A stretch of 64,000 nt of DNA, taken from NCBI RefSeq assembly GCF_036195325.1, contig NZ_CP108101.1, forward strand, positions 558,001 through 622,000, read 5' to 3'. This document shows, piece after piece, positions 18,225 to 26,956 of this stretch. A model generated the notes under the pieces. The model saw only the letters and a list, made by a program, of their open reading frames with translations, made no database searches and was not told the origin of the DNA. The stretch is from Streptomyces sp. NBC_00234 (lineage in GTDB: Bacteria > Actinomycetota > Actinomycetes > Streptomycetales > Streptomycetaceae). The translations under genes and the position numbers were made by a program. Numbering within the stretch: the first letter of the stretch is position 1; every line of letters begins with the position of its first letter.

Positions 18225-19253
18225 TCAGGCGTTCTCGGTTTCCGGGGTGGCCGCGGTCAGGACGCGGCGCGCGGTGGGCGTGGCGGGGGCGTACAGATGG
18301 CAGCGCACCCAGTGCGGCTGCCCGTCGTCCTCGCCGACGACATGGCGGACGGGCTCGGTGCGGCTGCACGCGCTCTCGTCCTCGTACGGACAGCTCTCCG
18401 GTGTCAGGACGGCGGCGCGCAGCCGGGCCCGCAGGACCGGGTCGTACGGCGCGGTCCGCTCGGGGTCGGGCACGGCGGAGAGCAGGAGCCGGGTGTACGG
18501 GTGGGCGGGCCGGTCCATCAGGGCCAGCGAGTCGCCGCCCTCGACGAGTTCACCGGCGAACAGCACCTGGGTGGTGTCGGCGACGTAGCGGGCCGAGGCC
18601 AGGTCGTGCGTGATGTGGAGCATGGAGAGGGAGTGCTCGTCGCGCAGACGCCGCATCAGGTTGAGGATGCCGACGCGTACGGAGACGTCGAGCATCGACG
18701 TCGGTTCGTCGGCGAGGACGAGCCGGGGGTCGACGGCCAGGGCGCGCGCGATGGCGACGCGCTGGCGCTGGCCGCCGGAGAGCTCGTGCGGATAGGACTG
18801 GAGCATGTCCTCGGTCAGCCCGACCGTGTTCATGAGTTCGCGCAGTTCGCCCTCCCCCGCGGGACGCCCGTGCACGAGCAGGGCGCGGCGCAGGAAGTGC
18901 TCGACGCGGTGGACGGGGTTGAGGGAGCCGAAGGGGTCCTGGAACACCATCTGGACCGCACCGCGGTAGGCGCGCGAGGCGCCCCGCTTCTGGGTCCTGA
19001 GCACGTCCTGCCCGTCGAGCAGGATCTGCCCGGAGCTGGGCTGTTCCAGCCGGGCGAGACAGCGGGCGAGCGTGGACTTGCCGCTGCCGGACTCGCCGAC
19101 GAGGGCGACGATCCGCCCGTGCGGGATGTCCAGGTCGACGGAGTGGAGGGCCCGGTGGCGGTCGCGGGAGAAGAGGCCGCCCATCCGGAAGTCCTTGGTG
19201 AGTCCGCGCACGCTCATCAGCGGGGCACGGGTCGTGGTGGCCGTGGGCGTCAT
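18225..19253 (-). CDS. Opp/Dpp-type ABC transporter ATP-binding protein (DppF-like)
   Basis: 342 residues. Walker A GESGSGKST, Q-loop MVFQDPFGSLNP, signature LSGGQRQRVAIARAL, Walker B LVLADEPTSMLD and the H-loop THDL are all present, as is the oligopeptide-family C-terminus (HPYTRLLLSAVP, then a Cys-containing tail). The ATG at 19253 overlaps the stop of the previous gene in ATGA. It pairs with the ATPase at 19250-20215 to power the two permeases at 20219-22169. By context the cargo is fructan oligosaccharide rather than peptide. The frame continues upstream to 19352, but that part overlaps the neighbour and is not needed. Confidence 0.9.
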   Translation of the reverse strand: MTPTATTTRAPLMSVRGLTKDFRMGGLFSRDRHRALHSVDLDIPHGRIVALVGESGSGKSTLARCLARLEQPSSGQILLDGQDVLRTQKRGASRAYRGAVQMVFQDPFGSLNPVHRVEHFLRRALLVHGRPAGEGELRELMNTVGLTEDMLQSYPHELSGGQRQRVAIARALAVDPRLVLADEPTSMLDVSVRVGILNLMRRLRDEHSLSMLHITHDLASARYVADTTQVLFAGELVEGGDSLALMDRPAHPYTRLLLSAVPDPERTAPYDPVLRARLRAAVLTPESCPYEDESACSRTEPVRHVVGEDDGQPHWVRCHLYAPATPTARRVLTAATPETENA

Positions 19254-20215
19254 CGTGCCTCGCCTCCGATGGTGCGGGCGACGAACCGGCCGGTGGCCAC
19301 CTCGCGCAGGTCGGGAATGTTCGTCGAGCAGTCGGAACGGTCGGCGGGACACGCGGTGTGGAAGCCGCAGTTCTCGCCGGTGCGCGGGGTGTCGGCGAGG
19401 CAGGTGAGCTCGGTCCGGGGACCGGTCAGCGGCGGGAACGCGTTCATCAGCGCCTCGGTGTACGGGTGCAGCGGCGCGGCGAAGATCTCCTTCGCCGGGG
19501 CGAGTTCGACGAGCCGGCCCCCGTACATCACGCCCATCCGGTGGGAGAGCTCGACCATGAGGGACATGTCATGGGTGATGAACAGGACGGAGAAGCCGAG
19601 CTCGCGCTGGAGGTCGCCGATCTGCGCCATGATCTCCTGCTGGACCACCACGTCGAGTGCGGTGGTCGGCTCGTCCATGATGAGCAGGGACGGTTTCAGC
19701 GCGACGGCCATCGCGATGACGACGCGCTGGCGCATCCCGCCGGACAGCTGGTGCGGGTAGGACTTCAGCCGCGCCGGGTCGATGCCGACGAGTTCGAGGA
19801 GTTCGGCGGAGCGCTCCCGTGCGTGGCGCTTCCTCGTGCGCTCGTGGGTGGTGAAGATGTCACCGATCTGCTCGCCGATGGTGAGGACCGGATTGAGCGA
19901 GTTCATCGCGGACTGGAACACCATGGCGATCTCGCGCCAGCGGAAGGCCCGCAGTTCCTTCGCGTCCATCGCGAGGATGTCGCGGCCCTTGAACGTGATC
20001 GATCCGGTGATCCGGGCGGGCGGCTTGAGCAGGCGCATCACGGCATTGGCCACGGTCGACTTGCCGCAGCCGGACTCCCCCGCGAGACCGAAGATCTCGC
20101 CGGCCCCGATGGTGAACGAGACGTCGTCGGCGCCGACGACACTGCGGCCGTCACCGCCGTACTCGACGCGGAGGTTCTGTACGTCCAGCACCGGCTGGTG
20201 AGAGAACGAGGTCAT
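19250..20215 (-). CDS. Opp/Dpp-type ABC transporter ATP-binding protein (DppD-like)
   Basis: 321 residues. It shows Walker A GESGCGKST, Q-loop MVFQSAMNSLNP, signature LSGGMRQRVVIAMAV, Walker B LLIMDEPTTALD and H-loop THDM. The C-terminal oligopeptide/dipeptide extension has cysteines (LTCLADTP, then ENCGFHTACP and SDCSTN), which is typical of this family. It begins 4 nt after the stop of the permease at 20219 and overlaps the next ATPase by 4 nt, so it is in the middle of one operon. Confidence 0.91.
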   Translation of the reverse strand: MTSFSHQPVLDVQNLRVEYGGDGRSVVGADDVSFTIGAGEIFGLAGESGCGKSTVANAVMRLLKPPARITGSITFKGRDILAMDAKELRAFRWREIAMVFQSAMNSLNPVLTIGEQIGDIFTTHERTRKRHARERSAELLELVGIDPARLKSYPHQLSGGMRQRVVIAMAVALKPSLLIMDEPTTALDVVVQQEIMAQIGDLQRELGFSVLFITHDMSLMVELSHRMGVMYGGRLVELAPAKEIFAAPLHPYTEALMNAFPPLTGPRTELTCLADTPRTGENCGFHTACPADRSDCSTNIPDLREVATGRFVARTIGGEAR

Positions 20216-20218
20216 CGT

Positions 20219-21166
20219 TCAGCCCTTCTTCCGGGACGTCGTGGCGGGAGCGGCGCGGCGGGCGCGCAGACGCGGGTTGGTGATCTCGTCGACCGCGTAG
20301 TTGGCCATCGCGAGGGCGAAGGCGACGAGGGCGATGCAGAGGCCGGAGGGGACGAACACCCACCAGGCGCCGGTCATCAGCGCACCGTCGTTGCCCGCCC
20401 AGTAGAGGTTGGTGCCCCAGCTGACGACGCTCGCGTCGCCCAGGCCGAGGAACTCCAGACCGGCCTGGGCGCCGATGCCGAAGATGACGCAGCCGAGCAG
20501 GGTCGTCATGACGACGGACGCCATGTTCGGGAGGATCTCCCGGAACATGATCCGCAGGGGGCGTTCGCCGGTGACGACGGACGCGGCGACGAAGTCCTTG
20601 CCGCGGATCGACTTGGCCTGGGCGCGCAGGACCCGGGCGGAGCCGGCCCAGCCGGTGACGACCAGGACGAGGATCACCGTCGCGGTGCCGGGCGGCATGA
20701 ACGCGGCGAGGATCACCAGCAGCGGCACGCCGGGCACCAGCAGGAAGATGTTGGTGACGAGGGACAGGACGTCGTCGACGATCCGGCCGAAGTAGGCGCA
20801 GGCCATGCCGACGAGTACGGCGAGCGCCGTCGCCGCCAGGCCGACCGAGAAGCCCACGAACAGCGAGCTGCGCGCACCCCACAGGGTCAGGGCGAGGACG
20901 TCCTGCCCCTTGGCGGTGGTGCCGAGGAGATGCTGTGCCGAGGGTGCCGACGCACCCCGGCCGTTGATGGTCGAGGGGTCGCCGGGGGCGAGCAGCGGGG
21001 CCAGGAGGGCGAGCAGGACGAACAGGGCCAGGACGACGGCCCCGAACAGCGCCTTGCGGTTGGCGAGCAGGGCGCGCAGGAGACCGGTGCGGCCACGCCT
21101 GGGCGGGGCGGCGGGCGGCGCGGACGGTGGTGCGGCCTGTTGCGTGCGGGAGTCGAGGACACTCAT
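20219..21166 (-). CDS. Opp/Dpp-type ABC permease (DppC-like)
   Basis: 315 residues from the ATG at 21166, which follows AAGGAG. After a Pro/Ala-rich cytosolic start comes the first membrane helix (AVVLALFVLLALLAPLLAP), typical of the OppC N-terminal domain. The LLGTTAKGQDVLALTLWGAR segment is a family hallmark, and five more hydrophobic segments follow. The EAA-type ATPase contact loop is near GKDFVAASVVTGERPLRIMF. It forms the membrane channel with the permease at 21192-22169. Function comes from family plus operon; substrate by context is fructan oligomers. Confidence 0.9.
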   Translation of the reverse strand: MSVLDSRTQQAAPPSAPPAAPPRRGRTGLLRALLANRKALFGAVVLALFVLLALLAPLLAPGDPSTINGRGASAPSAQHLLGTTAKGQDVLALTLWGARSSLFVGFSVGLAATALAVLVGMACAYFGRIVDDVLSLVTNIFLLVPGVPLLVILAAFMPPGTATVILVLVVTGWAGSARVLRAQAKSIRGKDFVAASVVTGERPLRIMFREILPNMASVVMTTLLGCVIFGIGAQAGLEFLGLGDASVVSWGTNLYWAGNDGALMTGAWWVFVPSGLCIALVAFALAMANYAVDEITNPRLRARRAAPATTSRKKG

Positions 21167-21191
21167 GGGGGTCTTTCTCCTTCTCAGCCGC

Positions 21192-22169
21192 TCAGCGGAC
21201 GCGCACACGCGGGTCGAGACGGACATAGACGAGGTCGACGAGGAAGTTGGCGACGAGCACGGCAGCGGTGATGGTGAGGAAGATGCCCTGCATCAGCGGG
21301 TAGTCGAGGCCCTGGACGGCGGCGAGGAGCTGGAAGCCGACGCCCGGGTAGGCGAAGACGACCTCGGTGAGCAGCGCGCCACCCACCACGAAACCGAGCG
21401 CCATGCCGAAGTTGGTGACGGAGGGCAGCATCGCGTTGCGTGCGGCGTACCGGAACATGATCCGGGCGGGTGTGAGGCCCTTGGCCTCGGCCATGGTGAT
21501 GTAGTCCTCGGCCACTGTCGCGATCATGGTGTTGCGCATGCCGAGCATCCAGCCGCCGATCGACACGAGGACGATCGTCAGCGCGGGGAGCACGAGGTGC
21601 GTGGCCGCGTTGGAGAGGAACGCCCAGGACAGTTCGGGAGTGAAACCGACGTCGAAGGCGTGGCGCATCGGGAACCAGCCCAGCGTCATGCCGAACAGGT
21701 AGAGCGCCCCCATGGCGAGCCAGAAGTACGGGAACGAGCCGGCGAACACGAGCAGCGGTGGGAACACCGAGTCGAGGACGCCGCCGCGGCGCCAGGCGGC
21801 CAGGATGCCCAGCAGGTTGCCGATGACGACGGCGATGACCAGGGAGGTTCCGCCGAGCAGCAGGGTCCAGCCGATCTGGGAGGCGATGACCTCGGAGACG
21901 GGCGTCGGGAAGCGGGACAGCGAGATGCCCATGTTCCCCGTGCAGACGTCCTTGACGTAGTCGATGTACTGCTCCCACATCGGCCGGTGGTCGAGGCCGA
22001 AGAGCCGGCGGATCTGTTCGATCTGCTCCGGCTGCATCTGGCTCTGGGAGCGGGCGAACATACGGGAGACGGGGTCGCCCGGCATGAAGCGGGGCAGCAG
22101 GAAGTTCAGGGTGACGGAGGCCCAGAAGGCGAGCAGGTAGAAGCCCAGGTTGCGCAGGAGGTAACGCAC
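21192..22169 (-). CDS. Opp/Dpp-type ABC permease (DppB-like)
   Basis: 325 residues from a GTG at 22169 with GAGGGA 4 nt upstream. It starts with the classic DppB pattern: a membrane helix, then LPRFMPGDPVSRM, a periplasm-side segment with IRRLFGLD, and GNMGISLSRFPTPV. Several hydrophobic helices follow, and the EAA-like loop AEDYITMAEAKGLTPARIMF contacts the ATPases. An 80-bp gap with a strong hairpin separates it from the binding protein. It forms the membrane channel with the permease at 20219-21166. Confidence 0.91.
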   Translation of the reverse strand: MRYLLRNLGFYLLAFWASVTLNFLLPRFMPGDPVSRMFARSQSQMQPEQIEQIRRLFGLDHRPMWEQYIDYVKDVCTGNMGISLSRFPTPVSEVIASQIGWTLLLGGTSLVIAVVIGNLLGILAAWRRGGVLDSVFPPLLVFAGSFPYFWLAMGALYLFGMTLGWFPMRHAFDVGFTPELSWAFLSNAATHLVLPALTIVLVSIGGWMLGMRNTMIATVAEDYITMAEAKGLTPARIMFRYAARNAMLPSVTNFGMALGFVVGGALLTEVVFAYPGVGFQLLAAVQGLDYPLMQGIFLTITAAVLVANFLVDLVYVRLDPRVRVR

Positions 22170-22196
22170 CGGTCCCTCTTTCGGTTCTGTGAGGGG

Positions 22197-22236
22197 CCGG
22201 TGGCCCGCCGCACGGTCGGCGTCGGCGGGCCACCGG
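22197..22236 (-). terminator. Strong hairpin between binding-protein and permease genes
   Basis: CCGGTGGCCCGCCG (22197-22210) pairs perfectly with 22223-22236 (14 bp, 12-nt loop), just after the binding-protein stop at 22249. Such intra-operon stems commonly protect the upstream message and lower downstream expression, giving more binding protein than channel. It could also be a partial terminator. Confidence 0.6.
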
Positions 22237-22248
22237 AGTGACGGGATG

Positions 22249-23931
22249 TCAGTGCTTGACGGGCTTCAGGCTCGTCAGGACGAGGACGGTGGTGTCGCCG
22301 CGGTTGGTGAGCGTCGCGTACGGGTCGTCCTCGGTGGGCCAGCCGGTGAAGCGGCTGTCGGTGTACGCGCCCCACTCCGGGCCGGGGAAGAGCGGCACGA
22401 CGGGCGCCTTCTCGGCGAAGAGCTTCTGCAGGGCGGTGAGTTCGGTCCGCTGTCCGGCGGCGTCCGGTTCGGCCGCGAACGCGTCCAGCAGGGCGTCGGC
22501 CTGCTTGTCGCCGAAGCGGTGGTAGTTGCTCAGTGCCCTGGTCCCGACGGGCTCGACCGTCTCGGTGCCCATCGTGGTCCGGTAGAACTGGTAGGGCGTG
22601 GCGCCGTTGTCGCTCCAGACGATGCCGGTGTCGTAGTCACCCGTCTCGTAGCCGCTGACGACCGCGGCCCAGTCGGGGGACTTCACGGTGGCGGCGACGC
22701 CGATCCCGGCGAGGTTCTGCTTGATGATGTTGGCGACGGACAGCCAGTCGGAGGAGGCGGAGCCGACGGAGATGTCGAAGGCGAACGGCTTGCCGTTCTT
22801 CAGCTTGCGCTTGCCGTCGGCGCCCTTCGGGTAGCCCGCGGCGTCGAGCGCCCTGCCCGCGGCCTTCGCGTCGTACGTCGTCCAGGTGCAGGAGCCCGCG
22901 ACGGTGGCGTCGCGCCACTTGTCGTACCCACCGGACAGGCCGGTGCAGTCGGCGGGCCCGGTGTAGCCGTTCATGCCGACCTCGGTGACGCTCTCGCGGT
23001 CGACGGCCTGGCTGAGGGCCTTGCGCACCGCGGGGTCGTCGAACGGCGCCTTGGTGGTGTTCATCGTCCAGTTGATCATCGACCCGGTCTTCGGGTACCA
23101 GTACGCGTTGTGCCGCGGGTCCTTGGCGACGAAGCTCTTCTTGATGTCCGGGATGAACGACTGGGTCCAGTCCGCCTCACCATTGACGAAGGCCAGGTTG
23201 GCGCTGTCGTTGCCGCTGAAGCCGAGGACCCGGATGCCCTCGATCCGCTGCTTCTTCGGCTGCCAGTACTCGGGGTTCCTACGCAGCTCGTAGGACTGGC
23301 TCTGGAAGTTGGCGACCTCGGTGTACGGGCCGGAGCCGACCGGCTCCGGGTTGGTGTTCTTCGCCGGGTCCTTGACCTTCTCCCATACGTGCTTGGGCAC
23401 GATGACCTGCTTGCCGAGCTCGAAGACTCCCGGCGAGTAGGGCTTGGTGAGGGAGAAGACGACCGTGTCCGCGCCCTGTGCCTTCACCGTCCTCAGGAAC
23501 TCGTAGCCGCCGAGCAGCTTCTTCTGGAGGCCGAAGGTGTACGCCACGTCCTCGGCGGTCAGCGGTTTGCCGTCGGACCACTTGACGCCGTCGCGCAGGG
23601 TGAAGGTGACGGTCTTCCCGTCCGGGGTGGTCTCCCAGGAGGTGGCCAGCCACGGGGTGGCCTTGCCGTCGGCGGGGTTGTAGACCAGCATCGCCTCGTA
23701 CACGGCCTGGGTGGTCAGCGGTGCGACGACCTGGCCGGGCGCGAACGGGTTGAAGTTGCGGGTGAAGGTGGCGAAGTCCTCACGGGGAATGGTGAGGAGC
23801 TGCTTGCCGGAGGTGTCCCCCGCGGCGTTCGGGCCGGCGCCGCTGCAACCCGAGAGCAGCAGGGCCGCGGCGGCGAGGGGGGCGACGAGCGCGGCCGTCC
23901 GGAAGCGCCGGGCACGTATCGACGGTGCCAT
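22249..23931 (-). CDS. Solute-binding lipoprotein, SBP family 5 (Opp/Dpp type)
   Basis: 560 residues with a lipoprotein signal (RRFRTAALVAPLAAAALLLS, then the lipobox SGC with lipidated Cys). Family-5 features are present: NPFAPGQV, LRDGVKWSDGKPLTAEDVAYT, GSGPYTEV, and the DDPAVRKALSQAVDRE segment. Family members bind oligopeptides or, in several cases, oligosaccharides. Here the operon contains two GH32 enzymes and a fructokinase, so fructan oligosaccharides are the likely ligand. The ATG at 23931 has only a weak AGAG-type ribosome site. A 70-bp gap with a small 6-bp stem (23967-23987) separates it from lacI. The binding residues cannot be read off the sequence. Confidence 0.9.
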   Translation of the reverse strand: MAPSIRARRFRTAALVAPLAAAALLLSGCSGAGPNAAGDTSGKQLLTIPREDFATFTRNFNPFAPGQVVAPLTTQAVYEAMLVYNPADGKATPWLATSWETTPDGKTVTFTLRDGVKWSDGKPLTAEDVAYTFGLQKKLLGGYEFLRTVKAQGADTVVFSLTKPYSPGVFELGKQVIVPKHVWEKVKDPAKNTNPEPVGSGPYTEVANFQSQSYELRRNPEYWQPKKQRIEGIRVLGFSGNDSANLAFVNGEADWTQSFIPDIKKSFVAKDPRHNAYWYPKTGSMINWTMNTTKAPFDDPAVRKALSQAVDRESVTEVGMNGYTGPADCTGLSGGYDKWRDATVAGSCTWTTYDAKAAGRALDAAGYPKGADGKRKLKNGKPFAFDISVGSASSDWLSVANIIKQNLAGIGVAATVKSPDWAAVVSGYETGDYDTGIVWSDNGATPYQFYRTTMGTETVEPVGTRALSNYHRFGDKQADALLDAFAAEPDAAGQRTELTALQKLFAEKAPVVPLFPGPEWGAYTDSRFTGWPTEDDPYATLTNRGDTTVLVLTSLKPVKH

Positions 23932-24001
23932 AATGGTGTCTCTTCTCTCTCTTCACATTGACCGAAGACGGGTGAGGAAATCCCGTCGGGCTGATTCGCA
24001 G

Positions 24002-25018
24002 TCAGACCGACGAGCGTTCGATCAGCGGGCAGTCGACCGTCACCTGTGTGGTGGTGAGCGGCTGTCCCGCTGTGAGAGCGCCGAGCATGTCGACGCCTCT
24101 GGCTCCCATGAGTTCGAACGGCAGGGCGACCGTGGTGAGGCCGGGCCGCAGATAGGCGGCGATGAGCTCCTGGTTGTCGAATCCGATGACGGCGATGTCG
24201 TCCGGGATCCGAAGTCCACGTTCCTTGATGGCGTCGTAGGCGCCCATCGCGGTCCGGTCGTTCCCGCAGAACAGCGCGGTCGGCCGGTCGGTACGGTCCA
24301 GCAGTGAGCAGGCGGCGGCGTATCCGCCGTCGGCGGTGGCGTGGCCGGGTACGACCAGGCTGTCGTCGACGTCGAGACCGGCCTCGCGCAGCGCCTCCTC
24401 GTAGCCCCGGCGCCGCCCGACCGCGGCCGGGATGCCGGTGTCGAGGTTGATGAATCCGATGCGCCGGTGGCCGGCGTCGAGGAGTCGCCGGGTGGCGGTG
24501 TATCCGCCCGCGACCTCGTCCGGGACGACGGAGGGCAGTGCGCCGTCCGCGTCGAAGCAGTTCACCAGGACGACGGGTACCTCACGCGCGGCGGGCGGCA
24601 GTTTCACGGCACGGTGCCAGGTCGTGGCGTACAGCAGCCCCTCGGCCCGCTGTTCGAGGAGCTTGTCGAAGGCGGCGGCCTCCATGGCGGGGTCGGTGTC
24701 CCCCGCGGTGATGAGCAGGAACTTCCCGTCGGCCCAGGCCCGGTCCTGCGCCCCCTTGATCACGTCGACGGCGAAGGGCGCGGTGACGATCTCGGTGATG
24801 AGTCCGTACCACTCGCTGCGCTTGGCGGCGAGCGCCCTGGCCCCGGCGTTCGGCCGGTAGCCGAGCTCCTCGATCGCGGCACGGATGCGCGCCCGGGTCT
24901 CCTCGGGGATGGCGGCGTCGGCGCGGCCGTTGAGGACGAAGGAGACGGTCGTGCGCGAAACGCCCGCCCGCTCGGCCACCTCGCTCATCGTCACGCGACG
25001 CGTCCTGCTCGTGGCCAC
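24002..25018 (-). CDS. LacI-family regulator of the fructan operon
   Basis: 338 residues from a GTG at 25018. The N-terminus has the LacI helix-turn-helix (TMSEVAERAGVSRTTVSFVL) and the hinge region GYRPNAGARALAAKRS. A sugar-binding core follows, with YGLITEIV, GHRRIGFINLD, CGNDRTAMGAYDA and DDIAVIGFDNQELIA. It is the first gene of the nine-gene operon, with a perfect TAACGC/GCGTTA palindrome 57 bp upstream. It probably represses its own operon and is released by fructose or a fructan breakdown product. Repression and inducer are inferred. Confidence 0.92.
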   Translation of the reverse strand: MATSRTRRVTMSEVAERAGVSRTTVSFVLNGRADAAIPEETRARIRAAIEELGYRPNAGARALAAKRSEWYGLITEIVTAPFAVDVIKGAQDRAWADGKFLLITAGDTDPAMEAAAFDKLLEQRAEGLLYATTWHRAVKLPPAAREVPVVLVNCFDADGALPSVVPDEVAGGYTATRRLLDAGHRRIGFINLDTGIPAAVGRRRGYEEALREAGLDVDDSLVVPGHATADGGYAAACSLLDRTDRPTALFCGNDRTAMGAYDAIKERGLRIPDDIAVIGFDNQELIAAYLRPGLTTVALPFELMGARGVDMLGALTAGQPLTTTQVTVDCPLIERSSV

Positions 25019-25060
25019 TTTTCCTGCTCCCTGCGTCCCGCCGACAGCGGACCGTGCTCG

Positions 25061-25086
25061 GTTACGCGCTTTAGTAACGCGCGTTA
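25061..25086. promoter_or_regulatory. LacI-type operator region of the fructan operon
   Basis: TAACGCGCGTTA at 25075-25086 is a perfect 12-bp palindrome with the central CG usual for LacI operators. An overlapping inverted repeat, GTTAC-N8-GTAAC, starts at 25061. The site lies 43-68 bp upstream of the lacI start and is AT-richer than its surroundings. The rest of 25019-25147 shows nothing else I can assign. Confidence 0.65.
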
Positions 25087-25147
25087 GTACGATGTTGCAC
25101 GCAAGTTACGAGCGGTTGACCAGCTGTGTCAAGAGGTCCGGCAGCCA

Positions 25148-25184
25148 GAATCTCCCGGCGCTCGCGAAGAGCACCGGGAGATTC
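25148..25184 (-). terminator. Terminator of the L31 gene
   Basis: GAATCTCCCGG (25148-25158) pairs with 25174-25184. An inner GCTC/GAGC stem extends it to about 15 bp with one mismatch. It follows the rpmE2 stop (25221) in the direction of transcription. Confidence 0.8.
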
Positions 25185-25220
25185 CGGTCCGCAGGGGGCC
25201 GCGGGGAGCCGCGGGCGGGC

Positions 25221-25484
25221 TCAGGAGGCGTCCTGGGCCCCGCCCTCCCCGAACCGCCGCTCGAACTTGGCGACCTGCCCCTCGGTGTCGACGACCCGGG
25301 CCTTGCCGGTGAAGAACGGGTGGCTCTCGGCGGAGATCTCCACGTCGATCACCGGATAGCTGTTGCCGTCGTCCCAGTCGATCGTCTGCTCGCTCGACGC
25401 GGTGGACCTGGTCAGGAAGGCGTAACCGGCGGACCGGTCACGGAAGACCACGGGGCGGTACGAGGGGTGCTTGTCCTGCTGCAT
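25221..25484 (-). CDS. rpmE2: Ribosomal protein bL31, type B (zinc-free)
   Basis: 87 residues beginning [15 protein letters not shown], a clear bL31 start, and continuing with [15 protein letters not shown] and [14 protein letters not shown] residues ([13 protein letters not shown]). There are no cysteines, so the CxxC zinc site of type A L31 is missing. This is the C-minus paralogue that replaces zinc-L31 when zinc is low, usually under Zur. The ATG at 25484 has AGGAG 6 nt upstream. I see no AT-rich Zur-like palindrome in the 95-bp upstream gap. It stands alone, not with other ribosomal paralogues. Confidence 0.95.
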   Translation of the reverse strand: MQQDKHPSYRPVVFRDRSAGYAFLTRSTASSEQTIDWDDGNSYPVIDVEISAESHPFFTGKARVVDTEGQVAKFERRFGEGGAQDAS

Positions 25485-25579
25485 GCCTGCTCCTGGGAAC
25501 GTACGGTTTCGGCTCCGGCCAGCCTCGCCAACGGGAGCGGGCCGCGCGATCGCACGCGTCCGTACGGGGGGTGTGCGGC

Positions 25580-26956
25580 TCAGCCCGCCACCACCTCCGG
25601 GGCGGCGGTGTCCGCCACCGGGCGGCTCTCCCCCGCGTCCTCGGCAGGCCCGGTCCGACGGCTCCACAGGAGGGCCGCGGCCAGCAGGACGACGGCGGCC
25701 GACAGCCACGGCAGCGGCCCGGCCGGAAGCGCTCCGGCCGCCAGCCCGGCCGCGGCACCGACCAGCTGCAGCGAGAGCGACTGCACGGAGAGGGCCGTGG
25801 CCCGGCCCGAGGGACCGACCCGGCGGTGCAGCAGCTCGTTCTCGCTGGGCCCCGCCGCCCCGAGTCCCAGGTACACCAGCCCGTATCCGGCGGCGGCCAG
25901 GACCACCGAGGGAGCACCGGCCGACGTCACGGTGGCCCCGAGCAGCAGGAGGCCGGCGGAGACCGCCGCGAGGCTCACCAGAACGGCACGCTCCCCGCTG
26001 CCGGCGAGCCGTGCGACGAGCGGCGCGAGATGGCTGCCCAGCGCGGAGCAGACGAAGCCGGCGGAGGCGAGTCCGGCGAAGAGCACCGCACCCGACTCGG
26101 CGGCGCCGGTCAGCTCGGCCGCACGGCCGGGGGTGAGGAGTTCGATCGTGGCCAGCGCGGTGCCCGCCGCGCCCGCGCTCAGCAGGATCCGGCGGATCAG
26201 GACGTCGCGGGTGCCGAGCCGCAGCCCGTCCGCGATCGTGGCCGGGACGCCGCGCAGCACCCCGCGCAGGGTGACCGGCACCCTCGGCGGTTCGGGCAGC
26301 GCCACCAGGACGTAGAGCACGAAGACGATCTCGACGACCGCGCCCAGGAGCGCGGGCACGGAGAGCGGAAGGACGAGGTCCGAGGTGTACGTGCGCAGCC
26401 GGTCGGCCAGCCCGGGGACGAGCCCGATCAGCCAGGGCAGGGCTCCGCCGAGGAGGGTGCCGACGGCGAGCGCGGCCGAGGTGGCGGCGCTGCCGCGGGC
26501 CAGGCCGGTACGGAGGTCGGCCTCGGGCCCGGCGTGCGCCTGGACCGTGTCGACGTACCAGGCTTCGGCCGGTCCGCTGGACAGGGCACGGCCCGCACCC
26601 ATGAGGGCCATGCCGAGCGCGAGCACCCAGGCGGCCGTGCCGAGGCCGAAGAGGGTGAGGGCCCCGAGGTTCAGGACTCCGGCGGCGGCCAGGACGGTCC
26701 GGCGGCCGATGACGTCGGAGAGTCCGCCGGTGGGGAGTTCGAGAACGGCGGCGGTGAGGGAGTGCGCGGCGAAGAATCCCGCGACGGCGGCGAGCGACAT
26801 GCCGCGCTCGGTGAAGAGCAGGACCTGGGGGGCGATGGTCAGCCCCAGGGGCAGCCAGAACAGGAACGACACCGCGACGAAGCGGCGCCGCGCGGCGCGC
26901 TCGCCGGATATCGCGGCCGGGCCGGTTCTCCGGGCGGACCCCGGCTTCGCGCTCAC
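25580..26956 (-). CDS. MFS transporter (probable efflux)
   Basis: 458 residues, about 12 hydrophobic segments. The start is a GTG at 26956 overlapping the stop of the ArsR gene in GTGA, so the two are translated together. The MFS loop motif between helices 2 and 3 is [16 protein letters not shown], and helix 4/5 has [22 protein letters not shown]. This pattern is typical of the drug-efflux-like MFS proteins that travel with an ArsR regulator in streptomycetes. The substrate is unknown. The frame is open upstream to 27337, but that part lies inside the regulator gene. Confidence 0.88.
   Translation of the reverse strand: MSAKPGSARRTGPAAISGERAARRRFVAVSFLFWLPLGLTIAPQVLLFTERGMSLAAVAGFFAAHSLTAAVLELPTGGLSDVIGRRTVLAAAGVLNLGALTLFGLGTAAWVLALGMALMGAGRALSSGPAEAWYVDTVQAHAGPEADLRTGLARGSAATSAALAVGTLLGGALPWLIGLVPGLADRLRTYTSDLVLPLSVPALLGAVVEIVFVLYVLVALPEPPRVPVTLRGVLRGVPATIADGLRLGTRDVLIRRILLSAGAAGTALATIELLTPGRAAELTGAAESGAVLFAGLASAGFVCSALGSHLAPLVARLAGSGERAVLVSLAAVSAGLLLLGATVTSAGAPSVVLAAAGYGLVYLGLGAAGPSENELLHRRVGPSGRATALSVQSLSLQLVGAAAGLAAGALPAGPLPWLSAAVVLLAAALLWSRRTGPAEDAGESRPVADTAAPEVVAG

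Noticed and set aside
25075..25086. TAACGCGCGTTA as a relative of the GTAACGC repeats at 5099-5118
   Set aside because: They share the string TAACGC only; one is an inverted repeat before a LacI gene, the other a direct repeat before a SARP gene, so the likeness is probably chance.
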